Shown in pieces: positions 5,853 to 13,054 of a DNA stretch of 13,054 bases; within the stretch, counting starts at the first letter, position 1, and each line of letters begins with the position of its first letter. The stretch is from Chryseobacterium gleum (GTDB taxonomy: Bacteria > Bacteroidota > Bacteroidia > Flavobacteriales_D > Sanyastnellaceae): NCBI GenBank assembly GCA_945883885.1, contig CAMCYM010000021.1:1-13054 (forward strand), written 5' to 3'. A model generated the notes under the pieces. The model searched no databases and was not told where the DNA came from. It saw only the letters and a list, made by a program, of their open reading frames with translations. The translations under genes were made by a program, and so were the position numbers.

Positions 5853-8800
5853 ATGCGTAAGCTGTTGTTTCTGTTGACCACTTGTTGGGCCCTACTTGGG
5901 TTGAACGTGGTGAACGGGCAGTTACCTGCGGGTTTGCCCTCCTCCTCAACCACTGTCCCACCGGGATTTTGGTTAGGCATTGAACCTCATGCAGTGCACA
6001 CTGTGCCCTACACTGGGCCGTTCGGCACCACCAATTTGGTGGGCCAAACGACCTACAGGATTTACTTGCACACGAACAGTGCATCGGATTTCCTGTCCTC
6101 GATTTCCGGGGAAGCAGCCAACCCGCTTGTGTTGACCTCTACGTCCACGCCTGCGTGGCACAACGATTTGGTCACTGGGGCGAACATCGGTTCCCAAATC
6201 AACGGCGGTTTCTTCGGGTTCATCCCCGCGCTGCAATACGATAGCTGGTTGACCATCGGCGCCTCTCAATCGGTTCCGGGCTACGGGTTGTCAGAAACGA
6301 CAGTCGCCACGCCTTGGGCTCAGTTCAACGCCGGACAAAACGTGTTGATGAACCACCCGACGGGTTGGGCCCTCTACGGATTGAACCCTTGTCCCAGCGG
6401 CGTAGGTTGCAACTACACGCACCCGGGCTATGCCGGGGATGACTTGAAAGTGCTTGTCGGGCAGATTACCACTGCCGGCACGATCACGGGCTCTATATAT
6501 GTACAGGTTTTCCAAAACGGTCTTTCGTCTACTGAATTCCGTGGCTTGATGCCCATCTTGACGCAAGACCCAGATGCGGTCATTTCAGGATGCACGAATG
6601 CGAGCGCATGCAACTTCGATGCGGACGCGACGGACGATGATGGTTCCTGTTTAGTACCGGTGGGTTGCGACTACTGCACGGGTGCAGCAGTGACGGATGG
6701 GGATGCCGACGACGATGGGGTCTGCAATGTGAACGAGGTGGTGGGTTGCCAGGACGCTTTGGCGTGCAACTACAGCGCGTCCGCAACGGACTCTGGAGCG
6801 TGCGTGTATGCCACGGGGTGTGACGTTTGTTCGGGCGGTTCTGCGGTGGACGGTGACACGGACAACGACGGGGTGTGCGATTCAGATGAAGTATTGGGCT
6901 GCCAAAGCGCGACGGCCTGCAACTACAACGCTTCAGCGACGGACGCTGGAGCGTGTGTGTTTGCGACGGGCTGTGACTTCTGCTCGGGCGGTGTGGTGGC
7001 AGACGGTGATACGGACAACGACGGGGTGTGCAACGCAAACGAGGTGGCGGGTTGCACGGCCTCCACAGCGTGCAATTACAATGCAGCGGCAACGGACGAC
7101 AACGGTTCATGCGTGTTTGCGACGGGCTGCGATTTCTGCTCGGGCGGTGCGGTGGCCGATGGTGATACGGACAACGACGGGGTGTGCAACGCAAACGAGG
7201 TAGCGGGATGCACGGCGTCGAACGCTTGCAACTACGATGCGGATGCGACAGACGATAACGGTTCGTGCGAATTCTGTTCGTGCGCGGGCAGTGGCGGTCC
7301 ATCGCTTCCTACGTACACCATGACGGTGGAGCAGCACGCCACGGGCCTTGTCCCGGGTCAAACTACGTACCGGCTCTACATTGACATGCTGAACGGCACA
7401 GACTTCCTGTCATCGATCTACGGCAACAGTTTGACACCCCTTGCCCTCCAAACCACCACGGGTTCGTTTTACAACGACACGTTCGCCACGGGCGAGACGG
7501 CGGGAGGAATCAATCCGTTGTTCTTCACGTTTTTCCCTACTCTTGCGGCGGATAGCTGGGTGACAATCGGGATTTCGAGTGCTGCGGTTCCTCCGCAATC
7601 AGCCCCGTCGACCATCGAAAGCTCTTTGCAACGTTGGAAGCCGATGTTCACTGCGGGCACTCCGACCGCTGGCCAAAACGTATCCATCAACGACTTCACA
7701 GGCGGTGCCTGGTATTTGTTGAATGGCTCTGTGAACGGAATTCCTGCGGCGGGTACGTCGCGGGTGTTGTTCATGCAGATGACGACCGCCGGGACAATCA
7801 CCGGTCGCATCAACGCGCAAGTCTTCCCGCTAGGGGTAGGCGCAAACCAGGCACAGTTGAGCTTTGAATTCAACGGAACGGGAACGTACTTCCCTATCGG
7901 CTACACGCCTCCGGGACCGGACAACGCATGCGGCTGTACGAATGCCTCGGCGGACAATTACGATCCGGCGGCGGACTACGACAATGGGTCGTGCGTGTTT
8001 TTTGGTTGTACGGACGCGACGGCCTGCAATTTTGATGCAGACGCAAACACGAACGACGGCTCCTGCCAGTACACAGACGCCCTCGGGGTATGTGGCGGCA
8101 CCTGCGCAGCGGACGCAGACGGAGACGGTACGTGTGATGCCGTCGACCCCTGCGTCGGCGCGCTCGATGCGTGCGGGATCTGCAACGGTCCAGGTGCAGT
8201 GTATGCATGCGGATGCACGGGAATTCCGGCTGGGGACTGCGATTGCGCTGGCAATGAGCTCGACGCCCTCGGGGTGTGCGGCGGTGCCTGTGTTGCAGAC
8301 GTGGACGGAGACGGTACGTGTGACGATGTCGACGCGTGCGTGGGTGCTCTCGATGCTTGTGGCATCTGCAACGGCCCAGGGGCAGTCTACGCATGTGGTT
8401 GCACGGAGATTCCGGCTGGAGACTGCGATTGCGCCGGCAATGCGCTCGACGCCCTCGGGGTGTGCGGCGGTGACTGCGCGGCCGATACTGACGGAGACGG
8501 CGTGTGCGACACCGACGAGATTGCGGGCTGCATGGACGCTTCGGCATGCAACTACAACGCTTCGGCTACAGACGACGACGGTTCGTGCGCGGTGAACGAC
8601 ATCTGTGGCGTGTGCGGCGGATCGGGAATCCCGGCCGGCGACTGCGACTGCAATGGCAACCAGCTTGACGCCCTCGGGGTGTGCGGCGGAGCCTGCACGG
8701 CAGACGCGGACGCAGACGGCACGTGCGACGATGTCGATGCGTGCGTCGGCGTGCTCGATGCCTGCGGCATCTGCAACGGACCGGGTGCGGTGTACGCCTG

Positions 8801-11800
8801 CGGGTGCACGGAAATTCCGGCCGGCGACTGCGACTGTGCGGGCAATCAGCTCGACGCCCTCGGGGTGTGCGGTGGTGCTTGCGCGGCAGACGCGGACGCG
8901 GACGGCACGTGCGATGACGTGGATGCCTGCGTAGGTTCGCTCGATGCCTGTGGCATTTGCAACGGCCCGGGCTCGATCTATGCTTGCGGCTGTACGGAAA
9001 TCCCTGTCGGCGACTGCGATTGTGCAGGCAACCAGCTTGACGCCATCGGTGTGTGTGGCGGAGCATGCGCAGCAGACGCGGATGGCGACGGCACGTGTGA
9101 CGATGTGGACGCCTGCGTAGGCGCCCTCGACGCGTGCGGCATCTGCAACGGCCCGGGCTCGATCTATGCGTGTGGCTGCACTGAAATCCCTGTCGGTGAC
9201 TGCGACTGCGCTGGCAATGAACTCGACGCCCTTGGGGTGTGCGGAGGCTCATGCGCAGCAGACGCGGACGCAGACGGTACGTGCGACGATGTCGACGCGT
9301 GCGTCGGTTCGCTCGATGCGTGCGGAGTCTGCAACGGACCGGGAGCGGTGTACGCTTGTGGCTGCTCGGAGATTCCGGCCGGCGACTGCGACTGTGCCGG
9401 AAATCAGCTCGACGCCCTCGGGGTGTGTGGAGGTGCTTGCGGTGCAGATGCAGACAGCGACGGTATATGCGATGACGTCGATGCCTGTGTCGGATCTCTC
9501 GACGTGTGCGGCATCTGCAACGGCCCGGGCGCCATTTACGGTTGCGGCTGTACGGCAATTCCGGCCGGTGACTGCGACTGCGTTGGCAATGAACTCGACG
9601 CCCTTGGGGTATGCGGAGGCTCATGCGCAGCAGACACAGACAGTGACGGCGTGTGCGATACGGACGAAATCCACGGTTGTACGGACGTCACCGCTTGCAA
9701 CTTCGATGCTGCTGCTACGGATGACGACGGTTCGTGCACCTTCGCTGCAGCCGGATATGATTGCGATGGCAACGTGTTGTGCACGATTGTCTTCAATCCT
9801 TCACTGAACGATTACAATGTCGAATGCACTTCTGACCTGCCGACGGTGTGCAATCCAGCCGTGACGGCAGCGAATGGATCAGGTGATCCGTTGCCTGTTT
9901 CGTGCTTGTTAGGTGAGAACTTCAATGCCGGCTATGCCGTCTACACGGCGACCACGGCGTACGGTCCGGGTCCGGATGGGGCGTTCCGCTTGTACGGAGC
10001 AGCGGCTCAGGGTGTAGCAGCTTCGGACTATTTCGTCGAAGACGCAACGGACCCGCTGGTGCTTACAACGTACTCGAACGGTGTGGCCGTAATGACGGGG
10101 TCGATCAAAAACAACGTGAATCCGAACCAGAAATTTGAGGTCTTCGTTGCCTTTGAGAACGGTCTTGCGGATGAAGTGTGGGAAGCCGCGGGCGGTACCT
10201 ACCTGACTGCATTTGGATGCAGCGAGAATATTGAGACGGTCTACACGTTGAAGGCCGACCAGAGTTACCTCGAAGGCCGCGGAGAGTACGAGGGCGATTT
10301 GGTCACCCTCACCCATATGCCGGTCAACCTGTCGAAGCGATTCCAACTCGGTGCAGGCGGCAACAGCCACAACTGTGCTTTCGGCTTCGGCGGATGGTTC
10401 GGATGGAGCGGTCAACTCCTCGGCGTAGCAGCTGGAAGCCCGTCGGGGGACATCATTGCCGACCTCACTCCTGGCAGCGTGCCCACGCAATGCGGCGAAG
10501 AGTTCGTGGACATCTACTACACAGCCTTCGACGACGACTGCAACAACGCAGAGACAGCGCTGCAAACGGTGACGCGCGTCGATACCCAAGCACCGGTGTT
10601 TGTGAACGGCCCAGCGGATATCACGGTGGAGTGCGGCACTTCGTTGCCGGAGCCGGCGCTGCAGGACCTCCTCGATTCAGGTGAATTGCTCGCTACGGAC
10701 AATTGTGGCACCACGGACGAACCGCTTGTTTATGTCTACATGGGGCAGTTCACCGTTCCAGGTGCATGCCCGATGAATTATGAAGTGGTTCGCCGGTGGA
10801 CGGCCACGGATTGCAGCGGCAACATGTCGACCTACCAGCAGACGCTGACGGTGGAGGACTCTACCGCTCCGGTCTTCACGTCCTTCCCTTCTGACCAAAC
10901 GAACGAATGCGCCGAGGTGGCCTACAGCTACACGGCCGAAGACAACTGCGGGGTCATTGCGTTCAGCGAGTCTCGTACGGGCGATACGGACGCTTGTGGC
11001 AACAAAGTAGAAACGGTCACGATCACTGCCACGGACGAGTGTGGCAACAGCACCGCACAATCCTTCATCATCACCGTGCAGGACACGCAAGCTCCGGCTT
11101 TCGTGGAAGCTCTCCCGGAGGATGCGACGGTGGAATGCGACGCAGTTCCGGCAGCAGCAGTTCTGACTGCAACGGATAACTGTGATGGAACAGTGGATGT
11201 AGTCTACACAGAAGACCGCACAGATGGCTCGTGCGCACACAGTTACAGCCTCACACGGACATGGGTCTCCTCGGATTGCAGCGGCAATACAGCAATCGGA
11301 GTCCAAGTCCTCACGGTGGTTGACTCCACGGCTCCGGCCTTCACGTTCGTTCCGGCGGACTACACGGCCGAGTGCGACGCCGCCTTGCCGGTGGAAACCG
11401 CAACGGCATCGGACAACTGCGGCGCTGTGACAATCGACATGGTGGAAACCACGGAAGCAGGTGCATGCGCAAACGCTTCAACGGTCACGCGTACCTACAC
11501 GGCAACCGACGCCTGCGGCAACACGGCCACGGCCACGCAGGTCATCACGGTAATCGACACGACCGCACCGGTCTTCACGTCCTTCCCGTCTGACCAAACA
11601 AACCAATGCACCGAAGCAGCCTACAGCTACACGGCTGAGGATACATGCGGCGACGTCACGTTCAGCGAAGCCCGGACGGGCGATGCCGATGCATGTGGCA
11701 ACTACGTCCAAGTGGTGACCATCACGGCAACGGATGCTTGCGGCAACAGCACATCACAGTCGTTCACCATCACGGTGGCCGACACGGAAGCTCCGGCCTT

Positions 11801-13054
11801 CGTGGAAGCCCTCCCGGCGGATGCGACGGTGGAATGCGATGCGGTTCCAGCAGCGGACGTGTTGACCGCGACGGACAACTGCGATGCGGTGAGCGTGAGC
11901 TTCACGGAAGACATCGCGTCAGGAGCTTGCACGAACAGCTACACGGTGACGCGGACGTGGTCTGCCACCGACTGCAGCGGCAACGTGACTTCGCACACGC
12001 AGGTTCTCACGGTGGAAGACACGACAGCACCGGCCTTCACGTTCGTTCCGGCGGATTACACGGCGGAGTGCGATGCAGCTCTCACGCTGGATGCGGCCGC
12101 TGCCACGGACAACTGTGGATCGGTTGCTTGGACCCTGTCAGAAGTAACGGCAGCAGGTGCATGCGCGAATGCGTACACGCTGACCCGCACGTGGACGGCG
12201 ACCGACGAATGCGGCAACACCGCATCCGCCACGCAGGTCATCACGGTAGAAGACACGACGGCACCGGCCTTTACGTTCGTTCCGGCGGGCTACACGGCCG
12301 AATGCGACGCCGCTTTGCCGGTGGAAACCGCAACGGCATCGGACAACTGCGGCGATGTGACGATCGACATGGTGGAAACCACGGAAGCCGGCGCATGTGC
12401 GAACGCTTCAACGGTCACGCGGACCTACACGGCAACCGACGCCTGCGGCAACACCGCGATTGCAACTCAGGTCATCACGGTAATCGACACGACCGCACCG
12501 GTCTTCACGTCCTTCCCGTCTGACCAAACGAACCAATGCGCCGAAGCAGCCTACAGCTACACGGCTGAGGATACATGCGGCGACGTCACGTTCAGCGAAG
12601 CCCGGACGGGCGATGCCGATGCATGTGGCAACTACGTCCAAGTGGTGACCATCACGGCGACGGACGCTTGCGGCAACAGCACGTCACAGTCGTTCACCAT
12701 CACGGTGGCCGACACGGAAGCTCCGGCCTTCGTGGAAGCTCTCCCGGCGGATGCGACGGTGGAGTGTGATGCGGTTCCGGCTTCAGCAGTGCTGACGTCG
12801 ACGGACAATTGCGATGCGGTGAGCGTGATCTTCACGGAAGACATCGCGTCAGGAGCTTGCCCGAACAGCTACACGGTGACGCGGACGTGGTCTGCCACCG
12901 ACTGCAGCGGCAACGTGACTTCGCACACACAGGTCCTCACGGTGGAAGACACGACAGCACCGGCCTTCACGTTCGTTCCGGCGGATTACACGGCGGAGTG
13001 CGATGCAGCTCTCACGCTGGATGCGGCCGCTGCCACGGACAACTGTGGATCGGT
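5853..13054 (+). CDS. Giant secreted multi-domain repeat protein, 3' end beyond the window
   Basis: One continuous frame of 2400 codons with no stop before the right edge. The N-terminus MRKLLFLLTTCWALLGLNVVNG is a signal peptide, probably cut before QLPAG. In residue order: unnamed domain copy 1 (about 24-245), five Cys/Asp repeats (246-478), unnamed domain copy 2 (about 484-689), two short Cys repeats (694-741), nine Cys-rich repeats of 62 residues (742 to about 1295), a second kind of globular region (about 1300-1576), then HYR/Ig-like modules from 1577 to the edge. It is acidic and rich in Cys, Thr and Ala. The likely role is a surface or secreted adhesin or structural protein with calcium-binding repeats; this is inference from architecture. 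A type IX sorting domain would be expected at the unseen C-terminus. An in-frame ATG at 5823, after a TGA at 5820, would add 10 residues; 5853 gives the better signal peptide. The gene is transcribed away from the tRNA/lpx row. Confidence 0.92.
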   Translation, partial: MRKLLFLLTTCWALLGLNVVNGQLPAGLPSSSTTVPPGFWLGIEPHAVHTVPYTGPFGTTNLVGQTTYRIYLHTNSASDFLSSISGEAANPLVLTSTSTPAWHNDLVTGANIGSQINGGFFGFIPALQYDSWLTIGASQSVPGYGLSETTVATPWAQFNAGQNVLMNHPTGWALYGLNPCPSGVGCNYTHPGYAGDDLKVLVGQITTAGTITGSIYVQVFQNGLSSTEFRGLMPILTQDPDAVISGCTNASACNFDADATDDDGSCLVPVGCDYCTGAAVTDGDADDDGVCNVNEVVGCQDALACNYSASATDSGACVYATGCDVCSGGSAVDGDTDNDGVCDSDEVLGCQSATACNYNASATDAGACVFATGCDFCSGGVVADGDTDNDGVCNANEVAGCTASTACNYNAAATDDNGSCVFATGCDFCSGGAVADGDTDNDGVCNANEVAGCTASNACNYDADATDDNGSCEFCSCAGSGGPSLPTYTMTVEQHATGLVPGQTTYRLYIDMLNGTDFLSSIYGNSLTPLALQTTTGSFYNDTFATGETAGGINPLFFTFFPTLAADSWVTIGISSAAVPPQSAPSTIESSLQRWKPMFTAGTPTAGQNVSINDFTGGAWYLLNGSVNGIPAAGTSRVLFMQMTTAGTITGRINAQVFPLGVGANQAQLSFEFNGTGTYFPIGYTPPGPDNACGCTNASADNYDPAADYDNGSCVFFGCTDATACNFDADANTNDGSCQYTDALGVCGGTCAADADGDGTCDAVDPCVGALDACGICNGPGAVYACGCTGIPAGDCDCAGNELDALGVCGGACVADVDGDGTCDDVDACVGALDACGICNGPGAVYACGCTEIPAGDCDCAGNALDALGVCGGDCAADTDGDGVCDTDEIAGCMDASACNYNASATDDDGSCAVNDICGVCGGSGIPAGDCDCNGNQLDALGVCGGACTADADADGTCDDVDACVGVLDACGICNGPGAVYACGCTEIPAGDCDCAGNQLDALGVCGGACAADADADGTCDDVDACVGSLDACGICNGPGSIYACGCTEIPVGDCDCAGNQLDAIGVCGGACAADADGDGTCDDVDACVGALDACGICNGPGSIYACGCTEIPVGDCDCAGNELDALGVCGGSCAADADADGTCDDVDACVGSLDACGVCNGPGAVYACGCSEIPAGDCDCAGNQLDALGVCGGACGADADSDGICDDVDACVGSLDVCGICNGPGAIYGCGCTAIPAGDCDCVGNELDALGVCGGSCAADTDSDGVCDTDEIHGCTDVTACNFDAAATDDDGSCTFAAAGYDCDGNVLCTIVFNPSLNDYNVECTSDLPTVCNPAVTAANGSGDPLPVSCLLGENFNAGYAVYTATTAYGPGPDGAFRLYGAAAQGVAASDYFVEDATDPLVLTTYSNGVAVMTGSIKNNVNPNQKFEVFVAFENGLADEVWEAAGGTYLTAFGCSENIETVYTLKADQSYLEGRGEYEGDLVTLTHMPVNLSKRFQLGAGGNSHNCAFGFGGWFGWSGQLLGVAAGSPSGDIIADLTPGSVPTQCGEEFVDIYYTAFDDDCNNAETALQTVTRVDTQAPVFVNGPADITVECGTSLPEPALQDLLDSGELLATDNCGTTDEPLVYVYMGQFTVPGACPMNYEVVRRWTATDCSGNMSTYQQTLTVEDSTAPVFTSFPSDQTNECAEVAYSYTAEDNCGVIAFSESRTGDTDACGNKVETVTITATDECGNSTAQSFIITVQDTQAPAFVEALPEDATVECDAVPAAAVLTATDNCDGTVDVVYTEDRTDGSCAHSYSLTRTWVSSDCSGNTAIGVQVLTVVDSTAPAFTFVPADYTAECDAALPVETATASDNCGAVTIDMVETTEAGACANASTVTRTYTATDACGNTATATQVITVIDTTAPVFTSFPSDQTNQCTEAAYSYTAEDTCGDVTFSEARTGDADACGNYVQVVTITATDACGNSTSQSFTITVADTEAPAFVEALPADATVECDAVPAADVLTATDNCDAVSVSFTEDIASGACTNSYTVTRTWSATDCSGNVTSHTQVLTVEDTTAPAFTFVPADYTAECDAALTLDAAAATDNCGSVAWTLSEVTAAGACANAYTLTRTWTATDECGNTASATQVITVEDTTAPAFTFVPAGYTAECDAALPVETATASDNCGDVTIDMVETTEAGACANASTVTRTYTATDACGNTAIATQVITVIDTTAPVFTSFPSDQTNQCAEAAYSYTAEDTCGDVTFSEARTGDADACGNYVQVVTITATDACGNSTSQSFTITVADTEAPAFVEALPADATVECDAVPASAVLTSTDNCDAVSVIFTEDIASGACPNSYTVTRTWSATDCSGNVTSHTQVLTVEDTTAPAFTFVPADYTAECDAALTLDAAAATDNCGS
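5919..6587 (+). other. Unnamed secreted domain, copy 1
   Basis: Residues about 23-245 of the giant protein, directly after the signal peptide. Landmarks are VGQTTYRIYLHT, SDFLSSISG, NPLVLTST, the YDSWLTIGAS segment, GQNVLMNHPTGWALYG, and VLVGQITTAGTITGSIYVQVFQNG. The same landmarks return in the same order in copy 2 (7302-7919). It has few cysteines and a beta-sandwich look. I have seen similar unnamed modules in marine Bacteroidota secreted proteins but cannot name the family. Confidence 0.7.
6588..7286 (+). repeat. Five Cys/Asp repeats of 51-52 residues
   Basis: Units begin at 6588, 6744, 6897, 7050 and 7206, spacings of 156, 153, 153 and 156 bases. Each opens with a GCxxxxACNYxxxATDxxGSC-like motif and, except the last, continues through CDFCSGG to an Asp-rich loop such as DGDTDNDGVCNANEV, which looks like a thrombospondin type-3 calcium-binding motif. 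The last unit stops at SCEFCSC before domain copy 2. Disulfide bonding and calcium binding are inferred from the even Cys pattern and the Asp spacing. Confidence 0.88.
7302..7919 (+). other. Unnamed secreted domain, copy 2
   Basis: Residues about 484-689. It aligns by eye with copy 1: PGQTTYRLYIDM, TDFLSSIYG, TPLALQTTTG, FYND, ADSWVTIGIS, AGQNVSINDFTGGAWYLLNG, FMQMTTAGTITGRINAQVFPLG. The order and spacing of the shared motifs point to an internal duplication, although the two copies are now clearly diverged. Confidence 0.7.
7932..8075 (+). repeat. Two short GC-x-ACN-type Cys repeats
   Basis: Two units start at 7932 (GCTNASADNYDPAADYDNGSC) and 8004 (GCTDATACNFDADAN, then NDGSC), without the Asp-rich linker that separates the first block. 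They bridge domain copy 2 and the 62-residue array. The first has Asp where the other units have the middle Cys. Confidence 0.8.
8076..9737 (+). repeat. Nine-copy tandem array of a 62-residue (186-bp) Cys-rich repeat
   Basis: Units start at 8076, 8262, 8448, 8667, 8853, 9039, 9225, 9411 and 9597. Every step is exactly 186 bases except 8448 to 8667, which is 219. A typical unit reads DALGVCGGACAADADADGTC, then DDVDACVGSLDACGICNGPG, then SIYACGCTEIPVGDCDCAGN, with 10 Cys per 62 residues and a DxDxDGxCDxxDxC stretch like a thrombospondin type-3 repeat. Units 3 and 9 switch midway into the GCxDxxACN repeat: unit 3 returns to the array through a shortened end, and unit 9 closes it. Disulfide-stapled, calcium-bound rod is the likely structure (inference). 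Confidence 0.93.
9738..10580 (+). other. Second type of globular region between the repeat arrays
   Basis: Residues about 1296-1576. It contains YDCDGNVLC, a stretch with paired cysteines (NVECTSDLPTVC), then an extended segment with FRLYGAAAQG, DYFVEDATDPLVLTTYSNG, and a core with VYTLKADQSYLEGRGEYEGD, LTHMPVNLSKRFQLG and FGFGGWFGWSGQ, ending in GDIIADL before the first HYR module. The core resembles an unnamed module of Bacteroidota secreted proteins that I recall but cannot name. The part around FRLYG and DPLVLTTYSNG could be a remote relative of the two unnamed domains upstream; this is weak. Confidence 0.6.
10581..13054 (+). repeat. HYR/Ig-like modules, eleven in view
   Basis: Modules begin with DxxAPxF at 10581, 10857, 11082, 11322, 11556, 11781, 12018, 12252, 12486, 12711 and 12948 (partial). 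Sizes are 92 residues for the first, then 75-80. Each has the pattern AP-x-F, P-x-D-x-T-x-EC, TDNCG, a middle Cys and a TATDxCGN end, followed by a V-x-V strand, as in HYR domains of extracellular proteins. Four cysteines per module suggest two disulfides. The modules fall into subtypes A (SFPSDQT), B (EALPADAT), C (PADYTAEC with ALTLDAA) and D (PADYTAEC or PAGYTAEC with ALPVETA). Confidence 0.88.
11556..13054 (+). repeat. Higher-order 930-bp tandem repeat of four HYR-like modules
   Basis: A whole A-B-C-D block (11556-12485) is followed by a second copy running off the right edge (12486 onward, A-B-C). Matching points are exactly 930 bases apart (11571/12501, 11781/12711, 12018/12948). My hand comparison of 12501-13054 with its partner found about 22 mismatches in 554 bases, several of them clustered in module B. 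The preceding set (10857-11555) is A-B-D without C, 699 bases long. Confidence 0.9.

Noticed and set aside
5853..5918. Lipoprotein signal (Cys at residue 11 of the giant protein)
   Set aside because: The Cys is inside the hydrophobic core after LLTT, too early and without a lipobox; a standard signal peptide cut before Gln23 fits better.
6580..7302. Minus-strand frame rich in Pro, Arg and His
   Set aside because: It is a shadow of the Cys/Asp repeats on the plus strand.
8566..9624. Minus-strand open frame of about 350 codons inside the 62-residue array
   Set aside because: Its repetitive Arg/His-rich translation simply mirrors the repeats of the plus-strand gene; there is no start context or promoter for it.
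8076..9737. CxxCxGxG motifs (CGICNGPG) like a DnaJ zinc finger
   Set aside because: DnaJ has four such motifs close together in a cytoplasmic chaperone. Here each occurs once per 62 residues in a secreted, Cys-rich repeat, so the likeness is probably chance.
8076..13054. Regular repeats as a possible CRISPR array
   Set aside because: Units are 186 or 930 bp, keep one reading frame and have no unique spacers; they encode protein repeats.

Overview
The window looks like a chromosomal piece of a GC-rich member of the Bacteroidota, most likely a marine Flavobacteriales-type bacterium. This rests on a fused LpxC-FabZ protein (a hallmark of Bacteroidota and close relatives), promoters of the TTG-N20-TAnnTTTG kind that this phylum uses, weak or absent Shine-Dalgarno sequences, and a giant secreted Cys/Asp-rich repeat protein of a style common in marine Flavobacteriales. 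The lineage call is inference from these traits.

Left half (1-5578), all on the minus strand. In transcription order: a tRNA-Phe(GAA) gene with a good promoter and a downstream hairpin; then a compact row of aroB (3-dehydroquinate synthase), lpxD, lpxC/fabZ, lpxA, a small ABC-type ATPase, and the start of a secreted protein of unknown function that runs off the left edge. Gaps from aroB through the ATPase gene are 1-17 bases, or a 4-base ATGA overlap, so they are probably one operon. LpxA, LpxC and LpxD supply the first acylation, deacetylation and second acylation of UDP-GlcNAc in lipid A synthesis. FabZ dehydrates 3-hydroxyacyl-ACP, the pool that LpxA and LpxD draw on, so the fusion joins lipid A and fatty acid synthesis. 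AroB feeds aromatic amino acid synthesis.

Right half (5853-13054 and beyond), plus strand: one uninterrupted reading frame of at least 2400 codons with a signal peptide and no stop before the window ends. It is a mosaic: an unnamed ~200-residue domain; five ~52-residue Cys/Asp repeats; a second copy of the same unnamed domain; two more short Cys repeats; nine copies of a Cys-rich, calcium-binding-like repeat of 62 residues; a different globular region; and eleven HYR/Ig-like modules (the last one partial) arranged in a higher-order 930-bp unit. It is most simply a cell-surface or secreted adhesin-like protein, perhaps exported by the type IX system, but the C-terminus that would show this is outside the window.

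The divergent gap 5579-5852 holds the tRNA promoter on the minus strand and a similar candidate promoter on the plus strand. No CRISPR array, insertion sequence or rRNA was seen. The most novel material is the modular architecture of the giant protein, especially the duplicated unnamed domain and the nested repeats.
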